A stretch of DNA of 42,577 nt, from positions 1-42,577 of the forward strand of contig MFOT01000024.1 in assembly GCA_001782475.1 (NCBI GenBank). The letters run 5' to 3'. The notes under the pieces were generated by a model. That model was not told the DNA's origin, did not search any database, and saw only the letters and a list, made by a program, of their open reading frames with translations. Each line of letters begins with the position of its first letter. Within the stretch, counting starts at the first letter, position 1. Below are positions 21,265 to 29,929 of the stretch, piece after piece. The position numbers and the translations under genes are program-made. This DNA comes from Candidatus Levybacteria bacterium RIFCSPLOWO2_01_FULL_38_21 (GTDB lineage: Bacteria; Patescibacteriota; Microgenomatia; Levybacterales; UBA12049).

Positions 21265-21989
21265 AATTGTCTAAGATTAGAGTAAACATTTTGTACATCA
21301 TCTAAATTATTGATTGAATCTAAGAAATTGTCTATTTTGCTCAGTTGATCCGGGTCTTTAATATCTATAGTAACAGTGGGTTTTCTAAAAAGTCCTGCAT
21401 CTACTATTTTAAAACCGGACTCAATCAGCTTATCCCTCATTTTAGACAGTTCTTGGGTTTTTGTAAAAATAACGATGTTATCATCCTCCTCATCCACATC
21501 CTCTGCCCCATTCTCAACTGCAACAGAAAATATTTCATCAAAAGATCTTCCGTTTTTTCCAACAGTAATTTTTCCCAATTTACTAAATTGATAAGAAACC
21601 GAGCCGGGCTGTCCAAGACTTGCTCCCCATTTATTAAAAATGTTTCTTATGTTAGCTGTTGTTCTCTGGGGATTGTCTGTTGCTGCCTCAATTATTACCG
21701 AAACTCCGAAGGGCGCAAAACCTTCGTAAATAACTTCCTCTATATCCCCTGCTTTCTTTTTAGCGGCTCTTTGAATTGCTCTTTCTATGTTTTCCTTGGG
21801 CATATTGTAAGCTCGTGCGCTGTCTATTGCCAAACGAAGTCTGAAATTCTGATTTGGATCTGTTACTCCCCCGCCGTTCTTTACCGCAATTATTATTGCA
21901 TTGGCAAGTTTTGTAAAAGTTAATCCCCTTTTAATATCGGCTTTTTCTTTTTGTCTTTTTATTTGAGACCACTTAGAGTGTCCGCTCAT
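21261..21989 (-). CDS. yebC: YebC/PmpR-family transcriptional regulatory / translation factor
   Basis: MSGHSKWSQIKRQKEKADIKRGLTFTKLANAIIIAVKNGG, RAYNMPKENIERAIQRAAKK. Confidence 0.95.
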   Translation of the reverse strand: MSGHSKWSQIKRQKEKADIKRGLTFTKLANAIIIAVKNGGGVTDPNQNFRLRLAIDSARAYNMPKENIERAIQRAAKKKAGDIEEVIYEGFAPFGVSVIIEAATDNPQRTTANIRNIFNKWGASLGQPGSVSYQFSKLGKITVGKNGRSFDEIFSVAVENGAEDVDEEDDNIVIFTKTQELSKMRDKLIESGFKIVDAGLFRKPTVTIDIKDPDQLSKIDNFLDSINNLDDVQNVYSNLRQL

Positions 21990-22076
21990 AAACTAGTAGC
22001 TAGTATTATAGTGTTTGTGCCTTGACATTTGCAACAAAGAATAGTAAAATTTTCGACATCATTTTTATAATTTTTC

Positions 22077-22796
22077 ATGACTTCGTTTAAAGACCAAGCC
22101 ATCCAAACCGCACTAACAGGAGACTGGGAAAAAGCAATTTCTATAAACAAATTACTAATAAAAGAAAATCCAACAGACATTGATGCCTTAAATCGCCTTG
22201 CTTTTGCATTTAGTATTCTAGGACGCACAAAGGATGCAGTAAGCACTTATCAAAAGGTTCTTAAAATAGATTCGCTAAATCCGCTGGCATTGCAAAACCT
22301 GAAAAGAATTGGAGACTTAAAGACAATAAAAAATAACAACAGGAAGAATTCTGCCACGTCCTTAATGTATGTAAACAACATGTTTATCGAGGAACAGGGA
22401 AAAACAAAAATAGTCGAGCTTGTCAATGTTGCCCAGCCATCTTTGATTAATGCTCTTCGATCAGGTCAGGCTCTAAATCTTTCTGTCAAAAGACTTAAAA
22501 TATTTGTCTTATCAGAGGGCAAGCAATATATCGGCGTTCTTCCGGATAATATTGGAAAAAGACTTATTAAGTTTATAAAAGCAGGGAATCAATATAAGGC
22601 TTATGTTAAATCTGCATTAAACCATCATATTATTATTTTTATAAAGGAGGTAAAAAGAGTTTCAAGACTTAAGGATCAGCCCTCTTTTATCTCTATCTCA
22701 GAAAGAAGTCTTGAGCTAGGTAAAAAACTAGGTAAATCAATAGCAAGTATAGGGAAAGATTACGAAGAAGAATCTCCCGAAGAAGACGAAGAATGA
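22077..22796 (+). CDS. TPR-repeat protein
   Basis: DWEKAISINKLLIKENPTDIDALNRLAFAFSILGRTKDAVSTYQKVLKIDSLNPLALQNL. Confidence 0.8.
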   Translation: MTSFKDQAIQTALTGDWEKAISINKLLIKENPTDIDALNRLAFAFSILGRTKDAVSTYQKVLKIDSLNPLALQNLKRIGDLKTIKNNNRKNSATSLMYVNNMFIEEQGKTKIVELVNVAQPSLINALRSGQALNLSVKRLKIFVLSEGKQYIGVLPDNIGKRLIKFIKAGNQYKAYVKSALNHHIIIFIKEVKRVSRLKDQPSFISISERSLELGKKLGKSIASIGKDYEEESPEEDEE

Positions 22797-22936
22797 TCGG
22801 CTTTAAATATTACCCTGCCCCTTTTTAAAATCTGCGAAGCTTTTTCAATTTCACTCTTTTCTTTTAAATTTTTCAAAGATAAAAAAGACAGTAAAATCGA
22901 AATTAAAGCAATAATGATTACCGCTATGATAAACAT
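22760..22936 (-). CDS. small single-TM protein, 58 aa (below the ORF-track cutoff)
   Basis: Translated by hand: MFIIAVIIIALISILLSFLSLKNLKEKSEIEKASQILKRGRVIFKADHSSSSSGDSSS*. Starts just after the stop of the LytR_C gene on the same strand. Confidence 0.5.
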   Translation of the reverse strand: MFIIAVIIIALISILLSFLSLKNLKEKSEIEKASQILKRGRVIFKADHSSSSSGDSSS

Positions 22937-22938
22937 TT

Positions 22939-23736
22939 TTAAAAGTTTGAAAGATTTTTATAATCTTTCCCTATGCGTATGGTAATATCTGCTAGGGTTT
23001 GGTCTTTTATTTCTGAAACACTAAGCCCCAAAAATTTGCCTAATCTTTCTAAAGTATAACTCTTTTTTCCCTTATATAAAATTAGGGATTTGTCTTCTTT
23101 TTTCTGAGAGGTAGAGACCAGAATAACATTTCCCGAAATATTTGTAATAAGGCGCGCCAATCTATTCCCTACCCCGAATTCATCTGTTGCATTCACAACC
23201 TCTATACTTAGTCTTTCATCAGAAATCTTAGGATCGGCAAATAAAAGTGAAGAAATTTTGTCTCTTTCGGCCTCGTCTAAATTTACCGAAACGCTGCGGA
23301 CGGTAAAATTACCGGGATTAGCAGTTTTAGTAAATAAGAAAATCCTAAAAAGATCAAGAGGCGTAAAATTTGTTTTGATGTCCGAAAGCGCGAAAAAAAT
23401 ATCTGAAATAAGTGTGGGCGGGGGTTTTTTAAGATCTAGAAGGCTGTATCTTACCTCCCCATCTAGCGGGACCTCCGCAAACCTGTTAATATTTTCTATA
23501 TTTCCTTCTATTTTTAAAACAGAGACAGAATGATTTTGAGGCAAAAAGGAAATTATACTGCTTTCTTTATTGTTTGTTATTAAAAAATTAAAACGGCTGT
23601 CAGAGCGGAATCTACTGTTTTTTACAATTGTAAAACCCTTTAAAATAAATGAGGTTATAATAACTCCCAAAATAAAAGCAAAAAAGTAGACTCCAATCTT
23701 GGTATTTCTACCCTGTTTTTTCTTTTTTCTTTTCAT
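22939..23736 (-). CDS. membrane-anchored LytR_C (LytR/CpsA/Psr C-terminal domain) protein
   Basis: Basic N-terminus plus TM (IGVYFFAFILGVIITSFIL); C-terminal IEVVNATDEFGVGNRLARLI...DITIRIGKDY. Confidence 0.7.
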   Translation of the reverse strand: MKRKKKKQGRNTKIGVYFFAFILGVIITSFILKGFTIVKNSRFRSDSRFNFLITNNKESSIISFLPQNHSVSVLKIEGNIENINRFAEVPLDGEVRYSLLDLKKPPPTLISDIFFALSDIKTNFTPLDLFRIFLFTKTANPGNFTVRSVSVNLDEAERDKISSLLFADPKISDERLSIEVVNATDEFGVGNRLARLITNISGNVILVSTSQKKEDKSLILYKGKKSYTLERLGKFLGLSVSEIKDQTLADITIRIGKDYKNLSNF

Positions 23737-23740
23737 ACTA

Positions 23741-23881
23741 TTATTCTTGTTTTTTCTTTTTAGAAATAATCTTAGGAGGTGTAAATATAGAGGCGCTTAA
23801 GGAAGACTGCGAAAAATCCTTATCCAAGTTTTTCTTTTTTTTCCTTTTTTCGCCTTTATAAAATCCGCCAAATCTACCCAT
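23741..23881 (-). CDS. small basic protein, 46 aa (below the ORF-track cutoff)
   Basis: Translated by hand: MGRFGGFYKGEKRKKKKNLDKDFSQSSLSASIFTPPKIISKKKKQE*; directly upstream of the LytR_C gene on the same strand. Confidence 0.5.
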   Translation of the reverse strand: MGRFGGFYKGEKRKKKKNLDKDFSQSSLSASIFTPPKIISKKKKQE

Positions 23882-23965
23882 AAAAATTCACCACCTTGTT
23901 TAAAATACTATCAGGAATAAACTCCCCAATCAACCCCAGCCAGTAAATTTTTATTTGGCCTCTTA

Positions 23966-24007
23966 TTCAACCTCGTAGGTTTAGTACGTGCAACCTACGA
24001 GGTTGAA
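23966..24007. repeat. 16-bp-stem palindrome TTCAACCTCGTAGGTT...AACCTACGAGGTTGAA
   Basis: Perfect inverted repeat with 10-nt loop, just 3' of the RluD-family gene. Confidence 0.95.
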
Positions 24008-24029
24008 TTGATAGAGATCGAATTGATAC

Positions 24030-24923
24030 TTAATTTAGTGTAGCCAGAAAATCTTCGAGTTCTTTTGGGAGATAACTTTTAAAAGACGTCATCGTATTAT
24101 TTTTTGGATGGTTAAATGAGATCTTTGATGCATGAAGAAAAAGACGCGGTAAAAGTTTTCTGTCATTTCGTGCTGTTTTTCGCCCTGCGTAAAGCGGGTC
24201 TGAAAAAACCGGATGGCCAAAATATTTTAAATGCACTCTTATCTGATGCGTTCTTCCGGTTTTTGGGTAAAGCTCAAGCAAACTAAGTGATTCTTTTTGT
24301 CCGTCTGATACCTGTCTGCCGGCAGGCACGGCATAATACTTAATACTTAATACTTTATACTCGGTCACAGCTTCCCTTCCTCCTGCCACAATTCCAAATC
24401 TTTTTCTGTTATAAGAAAGTCTTCCAAGCGGAATATTTATTTCTCCTTTATCAGGAACTATTTTCCCGTGAACAAGCGCAGTATATGTCTTCTCTACTCT
24501 TCTTTCTTTAAACTGTTTTTGAAGATTTAAAAAAGAAGCAGGATTTTTTGCAATAAGTAAAATGCCCGAAGTTTCTTTGTCCAACCGATGAACTATACCT
24601 CCCCTATTTATAAATTCTAAATCTAAATTTTCGGAGGATTGCCCATTTGCGAAAGAACTGAAAGCCGTTTGGGTTTTGTTACTTTTAAGTTTTTTATTTC
24701 TAAAAAGGCTTTCGCTTAGCGAGCGGCGCGAACTTTGGTTCTTTGAAAAATCTGAGCGAGCGTCTTGAGCAACATGGGCAACCTCCGAAAAGATCCCCAA
24801 CTTCTTCTCTGCCCAATCTTGTATTGTTTCTTCTTTTGCACTCTCTGATTTATTTACCGTAACACCCGAAGGCTTATCTATTACCAAAAGATCTTCATCC
24901 TCATAAATTATTTTGATTGACAT
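24030..24923 (-). CDS. RluD/RluC-family 23S rRNA pseudouridine synthase with two in-frame insertions
   Basis: GIVHRLDKETSGILLIAK, ALVHGKI, LYPKTGRTHQIRVHLKYFGHPVFSDPLYA; unusual inserts around SEVAHVAQ...NGQSSE and KYYAVPAGRQVSDGQ. Confidence 0.9.
   Translation of the reverse strand: MSIKIIYEDEDLLVIDKPSGVTVNKSESAKEETIQDWAEKKLGIFSEVAHVAQDARSDFSKNQSSRRSLSESLFRNKKLKSNKTQTAFSSFANGQSSENLDLEFINRGGIVHRLDKETSGILLIAKNPASFLNLQKQFKERRVEKTYTALVHGKIVPDKGEINIPLGRLSYNRKRFGIVAGGREAVTEYKVLSIKYYAVPAGRQVSDGQKESLSLLELYPKTGRTHQIRVHLKYFGHPVFSDPLYAGRKTARNDRKLLPRLFLHASKISFNHPKNNTMTSFKSYLPKELEDFLATLN
24628..24791. mobile_element. 164-bp MITE-like structured element with terminal inverted repeats, inside the RluD-family CDS
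   Basis: Left end TTTTCGGAGGATTGCCCATTTGC; right end GCAACATGGGCAACCTCCGAAAA (reverse complement TTTTCGGAGGTTGCCCATGTTGC). Internal nested pairs AAAGAAC/GTTCTTT and GAAAGCC/GGCTTTC. Confidence 0.75.
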
Positions 24924-24926
24924 AAA

Positions 24927-25637
24927 TTATCTTGGCCGTCTTATGATTCTTATAAGTTTTTCCTGCTTTATGAAAGCGGCTGCGGATATAATCAAAATTA
25001 CAAAAAGAATCGGATTTTCCGGTCTACCCAAAAACGGATTGCTTTTAAATTTATCGATGATATTTACCGCAAGTGATATTGCGGAAAATGAGATTAAAAA
25101 AAGCAGTCCCCCGCTCCCGTCTTTGAGTATTCCTTTTAAAAGATACTGATGTATGTATTTTAAAAAAACATAGAACAAAATTATATATATGAGAATTAGA
25201 AAAATTGGTTTTGCGGAAAATAAATTTTGCCTCGAAAGTAAAAAGAATCCGAAGTATCCCAAGGATAAACTGCTTAAGAGAGAAATAGAAAAAATGTCAA
25301 AAATTCTTCCGGCAGGCAGGTTCTTTGATTTCGAGATAAGAAGCAAAAAAAATAACCCTCCGGTAATTCCTCCTGTTAATAAAAGCCCTGGAAAATAAGG
25401 AAAAAGAAAAAATATTAAAGGATTCAAAAACATTTTTGTTGAATATAATGCTGCGTAAGAAAGGCGCGCAAAAAAAAGCCCAACTAAAAAAGTAGTAAAT
25501 GCGAGATTAAAAATCCGCTCTATCGTTACATCTTTTCTAAGAAGAATAAGATCATCGCGGGAAAGATAATAAATAGTAAATAAGCTTAGGAAAAGTCCCA
25601 ATAGCAAAAAGATGATGAAAAAATTCATATTATTCAA
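24927..25637 (-). CDS. polytopic membrane protein, distantly prolipoprotein diacylglyceryl transferase (Lgt)-like
   Basis: Hydrophobic helices and PYFPGLLLTGGITGGLFFLLLISK resembling the Lgt central motif; family call is weak. Confidence 0.5.
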   Translation of the reverse strand: MNNMNFFIIFLLLGLFLSLFTIYYLSRDDLILLRKDVTIERIFNLAFTTFLVGLFFARLSYAALYSTKMFLNPLIFFLFPYFPGLLLTGGITGGLFFLLLISKSKNLPAGRIFDIFSISLLSSLSLGYFGFFLLSRQNLFSAKPIFLILIYIILFYVFLKYIHQYLLKGILKDGSGGLLFLISFSAISLAVNIIDKFKSNPFLGRPENPILFVILIISAAAFIKQEKLIRIIRRPR

Positions 25638-26916
25638 AAACCAGAAAAAAAATTCCTATTAAAAGCATGAGGATGCCAAAACCGGTTATGACAGTTGCAA
25701 CTCCAAAAAGATCTGCAAGTCCCCCTGCTAAAACAACCGGCAAAAATGATACTGCTCCAATTAAAGCATTTAATAAGCCGTAGACTCTTCCTCTCATTGA
25801 CTCGTCTGTTTCTATTTGAATGGTTGTATTTGAAGGAATAAAAACTAAGGAAATTGCAAAACCCATAATCGCAGCCATAACTACGACAATATGCAGGCTG
25901 GTAATGTTAAGAAAGAGAGGTAAAATTTTATTCAAAAACTGCACAAAACCATGAGAAGTTACCTTGCTAAGAAATGGAAATATAATAAAAGATGCACCAG
26001 CCAGTAAAAAACCGAGGCTCGAAAGCCATTTTCGATTAAATTTTTTTCCGATGCTTCCTAAAATTACAGCTCCCCCTCCCATCCCCACAGCAGCCGGAGC
26101 AATAAGAATCCAGGATAAACTCTCGAGCTGTACTTTTAAAATATTTGTTGCATAACCGGGAGCTAAAACTGCAAACATAAAAATTACAGCTTGGGCAATA
26201 GTAAGCATTGTTAGGGCATACATAACTTTTTTAGTTTTTCTTATAAAAGAGAAAATTTCTCTTGCTTCATAGGTAAGCGAGGGCGTGGTTTGAATCTTGA
26301 TCTTCTTTCTTTTATTATTTTTTGAGATTGAAATTAAAGTTATAAACAAAGCGCTGATAAAAAAGAGACTTGCCAGGAAAACAAAGGTGTAGGTTTTGCC
26401 CAGAAGAAGAAGAACCGGCCCTGAAAAAATATAACCTAGAAGAGTTGTAATATAAATTCCTAGCGAAAAAACTGCATTTGCCGAAAAAAGGAGACTCTTG
26501 GGAACAAGACTTGGGATAATTGCAGATTCTGCTGGAAGGAAAAACTGTGTTGCAACAGCTATTAAAAAAGTGAATGTATAAATAAACCCAACATGAAGAT
26601 TAGGCAGAAAAAAAGGTATTAAAAAAATACCTCTTAAAACATTTGTCAAAAATAAAATATTCTTCTTATTCCACCTGTCTACAAAAACCCCAGTTATTAA
26701 ACTAAAAAGAACAGCCGGAATCGTAAAAGAAAGAATTATTCCAGAGACCGCAGTATTTGAGTGGGTAAGCTCAAAAATTACAAAAATCAAAACAAAATGC
26801 TGCATGTTAAAAGCAAACTGTGAAAAAAACTCGGAGATCATCATAAAAGAAAAGGGGTGAATGCGAAGAACTGAGAGCATGTCGTTTCGGGAGATTGTTT
26901 TTCTAATAAATTCCAT
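25630..26916 (-). CDS. MFS transporter
   Basis: About 12 hydrophobic helices; GVFVDRWNKKNILFLTNVLRG and DESMRGRVYGLLNALIG motifs typical of MFS_3-type permeases. Confidence 0.85.
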   Translation of the reverse strand: MEFIRKTISRNDMLSVLRIHPFSFMMISEFFSQFAFNMQHFVLIFVIFELTHSNTAVSGIILSFTIPAVLFSLITGVFVDRWNKKNILFLTNVLRGIFLIPFFLPNLHVGFIYTFTFLIAVATQFFLPAESAIIPSLVPKSLLFSANAVFSLGIYITTLLGYIFSGPVLLLLGKTYTFVFLASLFFISALFITLISISKNNKRKKIKIQTTPSLTYEAREIFSFIRKTKKVMYALTMLTIAQAVIFMFAVLAPGYATNILKVQLESLSWILIAPAAVGMGGGAVILGSIGKKFNRKWLSSLGFLLAGASFIIFPFLSKVTSHGFVQFLNKILPLFLNITSLHIVVVMAAIMGFAISLVFIPSNTTIQIETDESMRGRVYGLLNALIGAVSFLPVVLAGGLADLFGVATVITGFGILMLLIGIFFLVFE

Positions 26917-26918
26917 AG

Positions 26919-27515
26919 TTATGCTTTTTGCGTGTATGCGCCTGTTCTTGTATCTACTGTTATTATATCGCCTGTTCTTATAAAAAGAGGAACTTTTGTC
27001 TTAATTCCGTTTTCAAGTATCGCATCTTTGAAGACATTTGTTGCACTGTTGCCTTTCGCAGAAGGTCCTGTTTCCGTAACTTTAAGGTTTACTTTTGGGG
27101 GAAGGTTTAAAGAGAGAGGTTCGTTATTATAAAAACTTAAGGAGAAGTTCTCTCCCTCTTTTAAAAATTCATGTCCTGAGAGTTTATCTAAAGAAATACC
27201 AACTTGCTCAAAATTATCAGGGTCCATAAAATAAGCCAAACCTTGCCCTGAGCTCTTGTCCTGAGTTTTACCGAAGGATGTCGAAGGGTCTTTATATAAA
27301 AACTGGATGTCTTTTTTAATAAGATTTATATCGTTAACACGGGCACCGCTTATGAAACTCTTATTTGTTGTTGCACCACTTTTTAAATCCTTTACCTTTA
27401 CTTTAATATTCGCACTCCCCCTGCCCATCTTAATATGTTCGTAGGAAATGACTTGAAAAATTTGCCCCCCGTCTTCAAAAACAGTACCGGCTCTTAAATC
27501 CGTTGCGGAAATCAT
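26919..27515 (-). CDS. efp: translation elongation factor P with in-frame insert
   Basis: MISATDLRAGTVFEDGGQIFQVISYEHIKMGRGSANIKVKVKDLKSG; PPKVNLKVTETGPSAKGNSATNVFKDAILENGIKTKVPLFIRTGDIITVDTRTGAY. The MISATDLRAG start is preferred over 27551. Confidence 0.93.
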   Translation of the reverse strand: MISATDLRAGTVFEDGGQIFQVISYEHIKMGRGSANIKVKVKDLKSGATTNKSFISGARVNDINLIKKDIQFLYKDPSTSFGKTQDKSSGQGLAYFMDPDNFEQVGISLDKLSGHEFLKEGENFSLSFYNNEPLSLNLPPKVNLKVTETGPSAKGNSATNVFKDAILENGIKTKVPLFIRTGDIITVDTRTGAYTQKA

Positions 27516-27541
27516 AATATTTAAAATAAAACAATTGCTTA

Positions 27542-27679
27542 GGAGGTGCAAATTTTCTTTGTTCGCATTTTGAGCTTAACACTCAAAAGTTCTCTATTTA
27601 AAAAATCTATTAATTAAAATAAAATATTGATATTTATATTAAGTATTGCGAACTGCGGAACAAGAAAATTTTGTACCAA
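27542..27679. repeat. Long imperfect inverted-repeat element (copy 1)
   Basis: GGAGGTGCAAATTTTCTTTGTTCGCATTTTGAGC ... GCGAACTGCGGAACAAGAAAATTTTGTACCAA; arms related to those at 32011-32105. Confidence 0.75.
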
Positions 27680-28660
27680 CTAAGCAATCCTTCTTACTCT
27701 AATTAGCCCTGAGCAAGGAATAACTTTTACTCCCCGCTTCTCTATCTCGTCCAAAAATATATTTGCCCCGATTGAATCCGATGCCATATGACCCGTGTTA
27801 ATAAAATTTATGTGTAATTTTCTCAACTCTTGAACCACGTCTTCAGGTACATGCATCTCAATAATGGTTCCGACTCCGGCTTTTGCTAATTCAATGTAAA
27901 GTTCCTTTGATGGATTTGTCCCTCCTGTAAGCGAAACAAAAATTTTCCCGGTTCTATTTTTTTCTGACCCCGCAACAAGGCTTGGTCCTGCTTTCCCTTT
28001 AGTTGCCTCTATAAATTCTGGGATCTTATTTATTTCGTCCATTATGTCTCCCGCTGTTTCAAACTTTTTATTCCCAAGATATTTGGTCATAAACTGATGA
28101 GTTAAATTATCCCAAACAGTGTGGATGGCAAGAAGTGGAATGTCCAAAAGCTTTGCAGTATCAACCACCTGTGTATGATTTCGGGGATCTATTCGTCTTT
28201 TGACCATTGATTTTCTCTCTTCAAAAAGCGCATGAGCCACATTTGCTGGAACTCCTGCCTCCTCAAACATATCTATCTGCATATCCATTACCTCATGCAA
28301 AGAGGCAAGTGCATGCGAAGATGGATGATGAGAGACAAGAAGATCAATTCCCCCTTGTCCTGAGCCTGTCGAAGGATGCTCTTTTTGATTAAGACGATCC
28401 AAAAGGAGAACTTCTGCAACTCCTGCATCAATTCCTGCCATAAGTTTCCCGACTTTTATTTTTGGATCACCAAAGAGAATTCGGGAATCGGAATAAGGAT
28501 TTTTAAAAGATTCCTTATCAAAATACTGCTTTTTCTTTTGGGGCATTTCTTCGTATTCTTTTTTGGTTCGGGCAAGAAATCGCTTTACCCCATTTTTTTC
28601 ACGAGGGTCTGCCTTTATCCCCATTTCAACAGCCAAATCGTAAATTTCTTGAAGCGTCAT
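27680..28660 (-). CDS. Nif3-like dinuclear metal centre protein
   Basis: GIDLLVSHHPSSHA, NVAHALFEERKSMVKRRI, LTGGTNPSKELY, NTGHMASDSIGANI. Confidence 0.8.
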   Translation of the reverse strand: MTLQEIYDLAVEMGIKADPREKNGVKRFLARTKKEYEEMPQKKKQYFDKESFKNPYSDSRILFGDPKIKVGKLMAGIDAGVAEVLLLDRLNQKEHPSTGSGQGGIDLLVSHHPSSHALASLHEVMDMQIDMFEEAGVPANVAHALFEERKSMVKRRIDPRNHTQVVDTAKLLDIPLLAIHTVWDNLTHQFMTKYLGNKKFETAGDIMDEINKIPEFIEATKGKAGPSLVAGSEKNRTGKIFVSLTGGTNPSKELYIELAKAGVGTIIEMHVPEDVVQELRKLHINFINTGHMASDSIGANIFLDEIEKRGVKVIPCSGLIRVRRIA

Positions 28661-28836
28661 GGTTCGAGTCTCCTCACCATGATACGCAGCGTAGTTGAAT
28701 GTATCATAAAGGAAAGTATATAATATAAAAGGTCAAAATTCAAAGGTCAAAATTCAAAATTGCAATTCAAAATTAAAAACTTTTGACTTTTTACTTTAAC
28801 TTCTTATTTTTGATTTTTAACTTTTGATTTAATTTC

Positions 28837-28922
28837 GGGCAAGTGGCGGAACGGTATACGCGGTAGTCTCAAAAACTACTAGCCGCAAGGCTGTGTGGGT
28901 TCGACTCCCTCCTTGCCCACCA
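28837..28922 (+). tRNA. tRNA-Leu (anticodon CAA), CCA encoded
   Basis: Acceptor GGGCAAG/CTTGCCC, anticodon arm GTAGT-CTCAAAA-ACTAC, long variable arm AGCCGCAAGGCT, T-arm GTTCGACT, followed by A-CCA. Confidence 0.93.
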
Positions 28923-29045
28923 GTGGTGGAATGGAGCGGACGAGCGAAGCGACGGAGCTCGCTTGCGTGACAAGCGTGGACGACACGCTGCTCTCAAAAA
29001 GCAGTGAAGGCAACTTCATGGGAGTTCGACTCTCCCCCGCGCCAC
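28923..29045 (+). pseudogene. tRNA-Leu(CAA)-like sequence with extra ~45-nt palindromic sequence in the D-arm region
   Basis: Anticodon arm CTGCT-CTCAAAA-AGCAG, variable arm TGAAG-GCAA-CTTCA, T-arm GGGAG-TTCGACT-CTCCC, 3' CCGCGCCA. The 5' side GTGGTGGAATGG is separated from GACACG by GAGCGAAGCGACGGAGCTCGCTTGCG-type sequence, and the 5' acceptor pairs poorly. Confidence 0.55.
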
Positions 29046-29406
29046 AAGCTGTACTGTTTGAGAGTTCGACCTGCCTACCGGCAGGCAGGATCTCTCTCTC
29101 AGCACAAAGCCCTATAGTTTGACTTCTGACCACGAATTAGTTATACTCCAGTAAATATGCCACGCCCGATAGAGCAACAACAGTCCCCGGAAGTTCATGA
29201 ATCCGATCACCTCCATTGTCACCTCGAGGGTGAAACAGCCTCGGTACCTGAAAGGTGAAATCAAAGGTGAAATCATGTCTTACTCCATTTTTGTAATCGT
29301 TTAATTTCCTGTTCAGACATAGTCGAATTTTAACTTAAAAAGTGTTCGCTATGCCCTGCAGTTTTATAGTATACCTCCATGGTATGAGAATGTGATATAA
29401 TATTAA

Positions 29407-29823
29407 ATGATGTCGGAGTATAGTCGGGAAGAATTTAAATCAAGTGATGTCCAGGATACTGTCTTGGCGGTAGAGAGATTCTTAAGACAAAACAGGGAGG
29501 CGAAAAAGATTTTAAAGGAGGCTCAAGCTAAAGGAGAGTTTGTGGAGACTCCTTACGGAAGAAAGAAACTTTTTGTTGAGACGTATGTTATTGGTAAAGT
29601 AAAAGAATGGCGGCCAAAAGATCGAGGGAGCGAACACGTGGGATGGGGCATTTATCCAATCGATCCATTACGTTCAACTGAGACAATAGTGTTTGAAGCC
29701 CCTGACGCTGTAAGTTTTGAGGACATTGATAATGTGGTTCCAGAAAAAGGCGACATCGTTTTATCAAAACGGGTTGAAGATTGGACGGGCAGAAGGGTCT
29801 CTCTCCAGATCATAAAAAGTTAA
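29407..29823 (+). CDS. hypothetical protein, 138 aa
   Basis: Open frame; TATAAT at 29396-29401. Confidence 0.55.
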   Translation: MMSEYSREEFKSSDVQDTVLAVERFLRQNREAKKILKEAQAKGEFVETPYGRKKLFVETYVIGKVKEWRPKDRGSEHVGWGIYPIDPLRSTETIVFEAPDAVSFEDIDNVVPEKGDIVLSKRVEDWTGRRVSLQIIKS

Positions 29824-29892
29824 GATTCTTACTTTATAGAATAGAAACATCCAGACTAAACAACCCTTGACAAAAAATACGCCCGGAGTAGG

Positions 29893-29929
29893 TAGACACC
29901 CCGGGGGTGGATTTGTATTGACACCCTAG
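29893..29929. repeat. AGACACCCCGGGGGTGGATTTGTATTGACACCCTAG element
   Basis: Near-identical to 31266-31303 (AGACACCCCGGGGGTGGACTTCTATTGACACCCTAGG). Confidence 0.9.

Noticed and set aside
21345-21923. 192-aa plus-strand ORF antisense to yebC
   Set aside because: Fully antisense to a clearly conserved gene; composition is not protein-like.
27541-27550. AGGAGGTG as a ribosome-binding site on the plus strand
   Set aside because: No plus-strand ORF follows; it is part of the left arm of the inverted-repeat element.
28731-28830. CRISPR-like short repeats in the CAAAATTCAAA tract
   Set aside because: Low-complexity AT repeats without uniform repeat/spacer lengths; no cas genes in the window.
28879-29133. 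84-aa ORF (minus) and 75-aa ORF (plus) across the tRNA locus
   Set aside because: Both overlap the tRNA-Leu and tRNA-like sequence; they are spurious translations.
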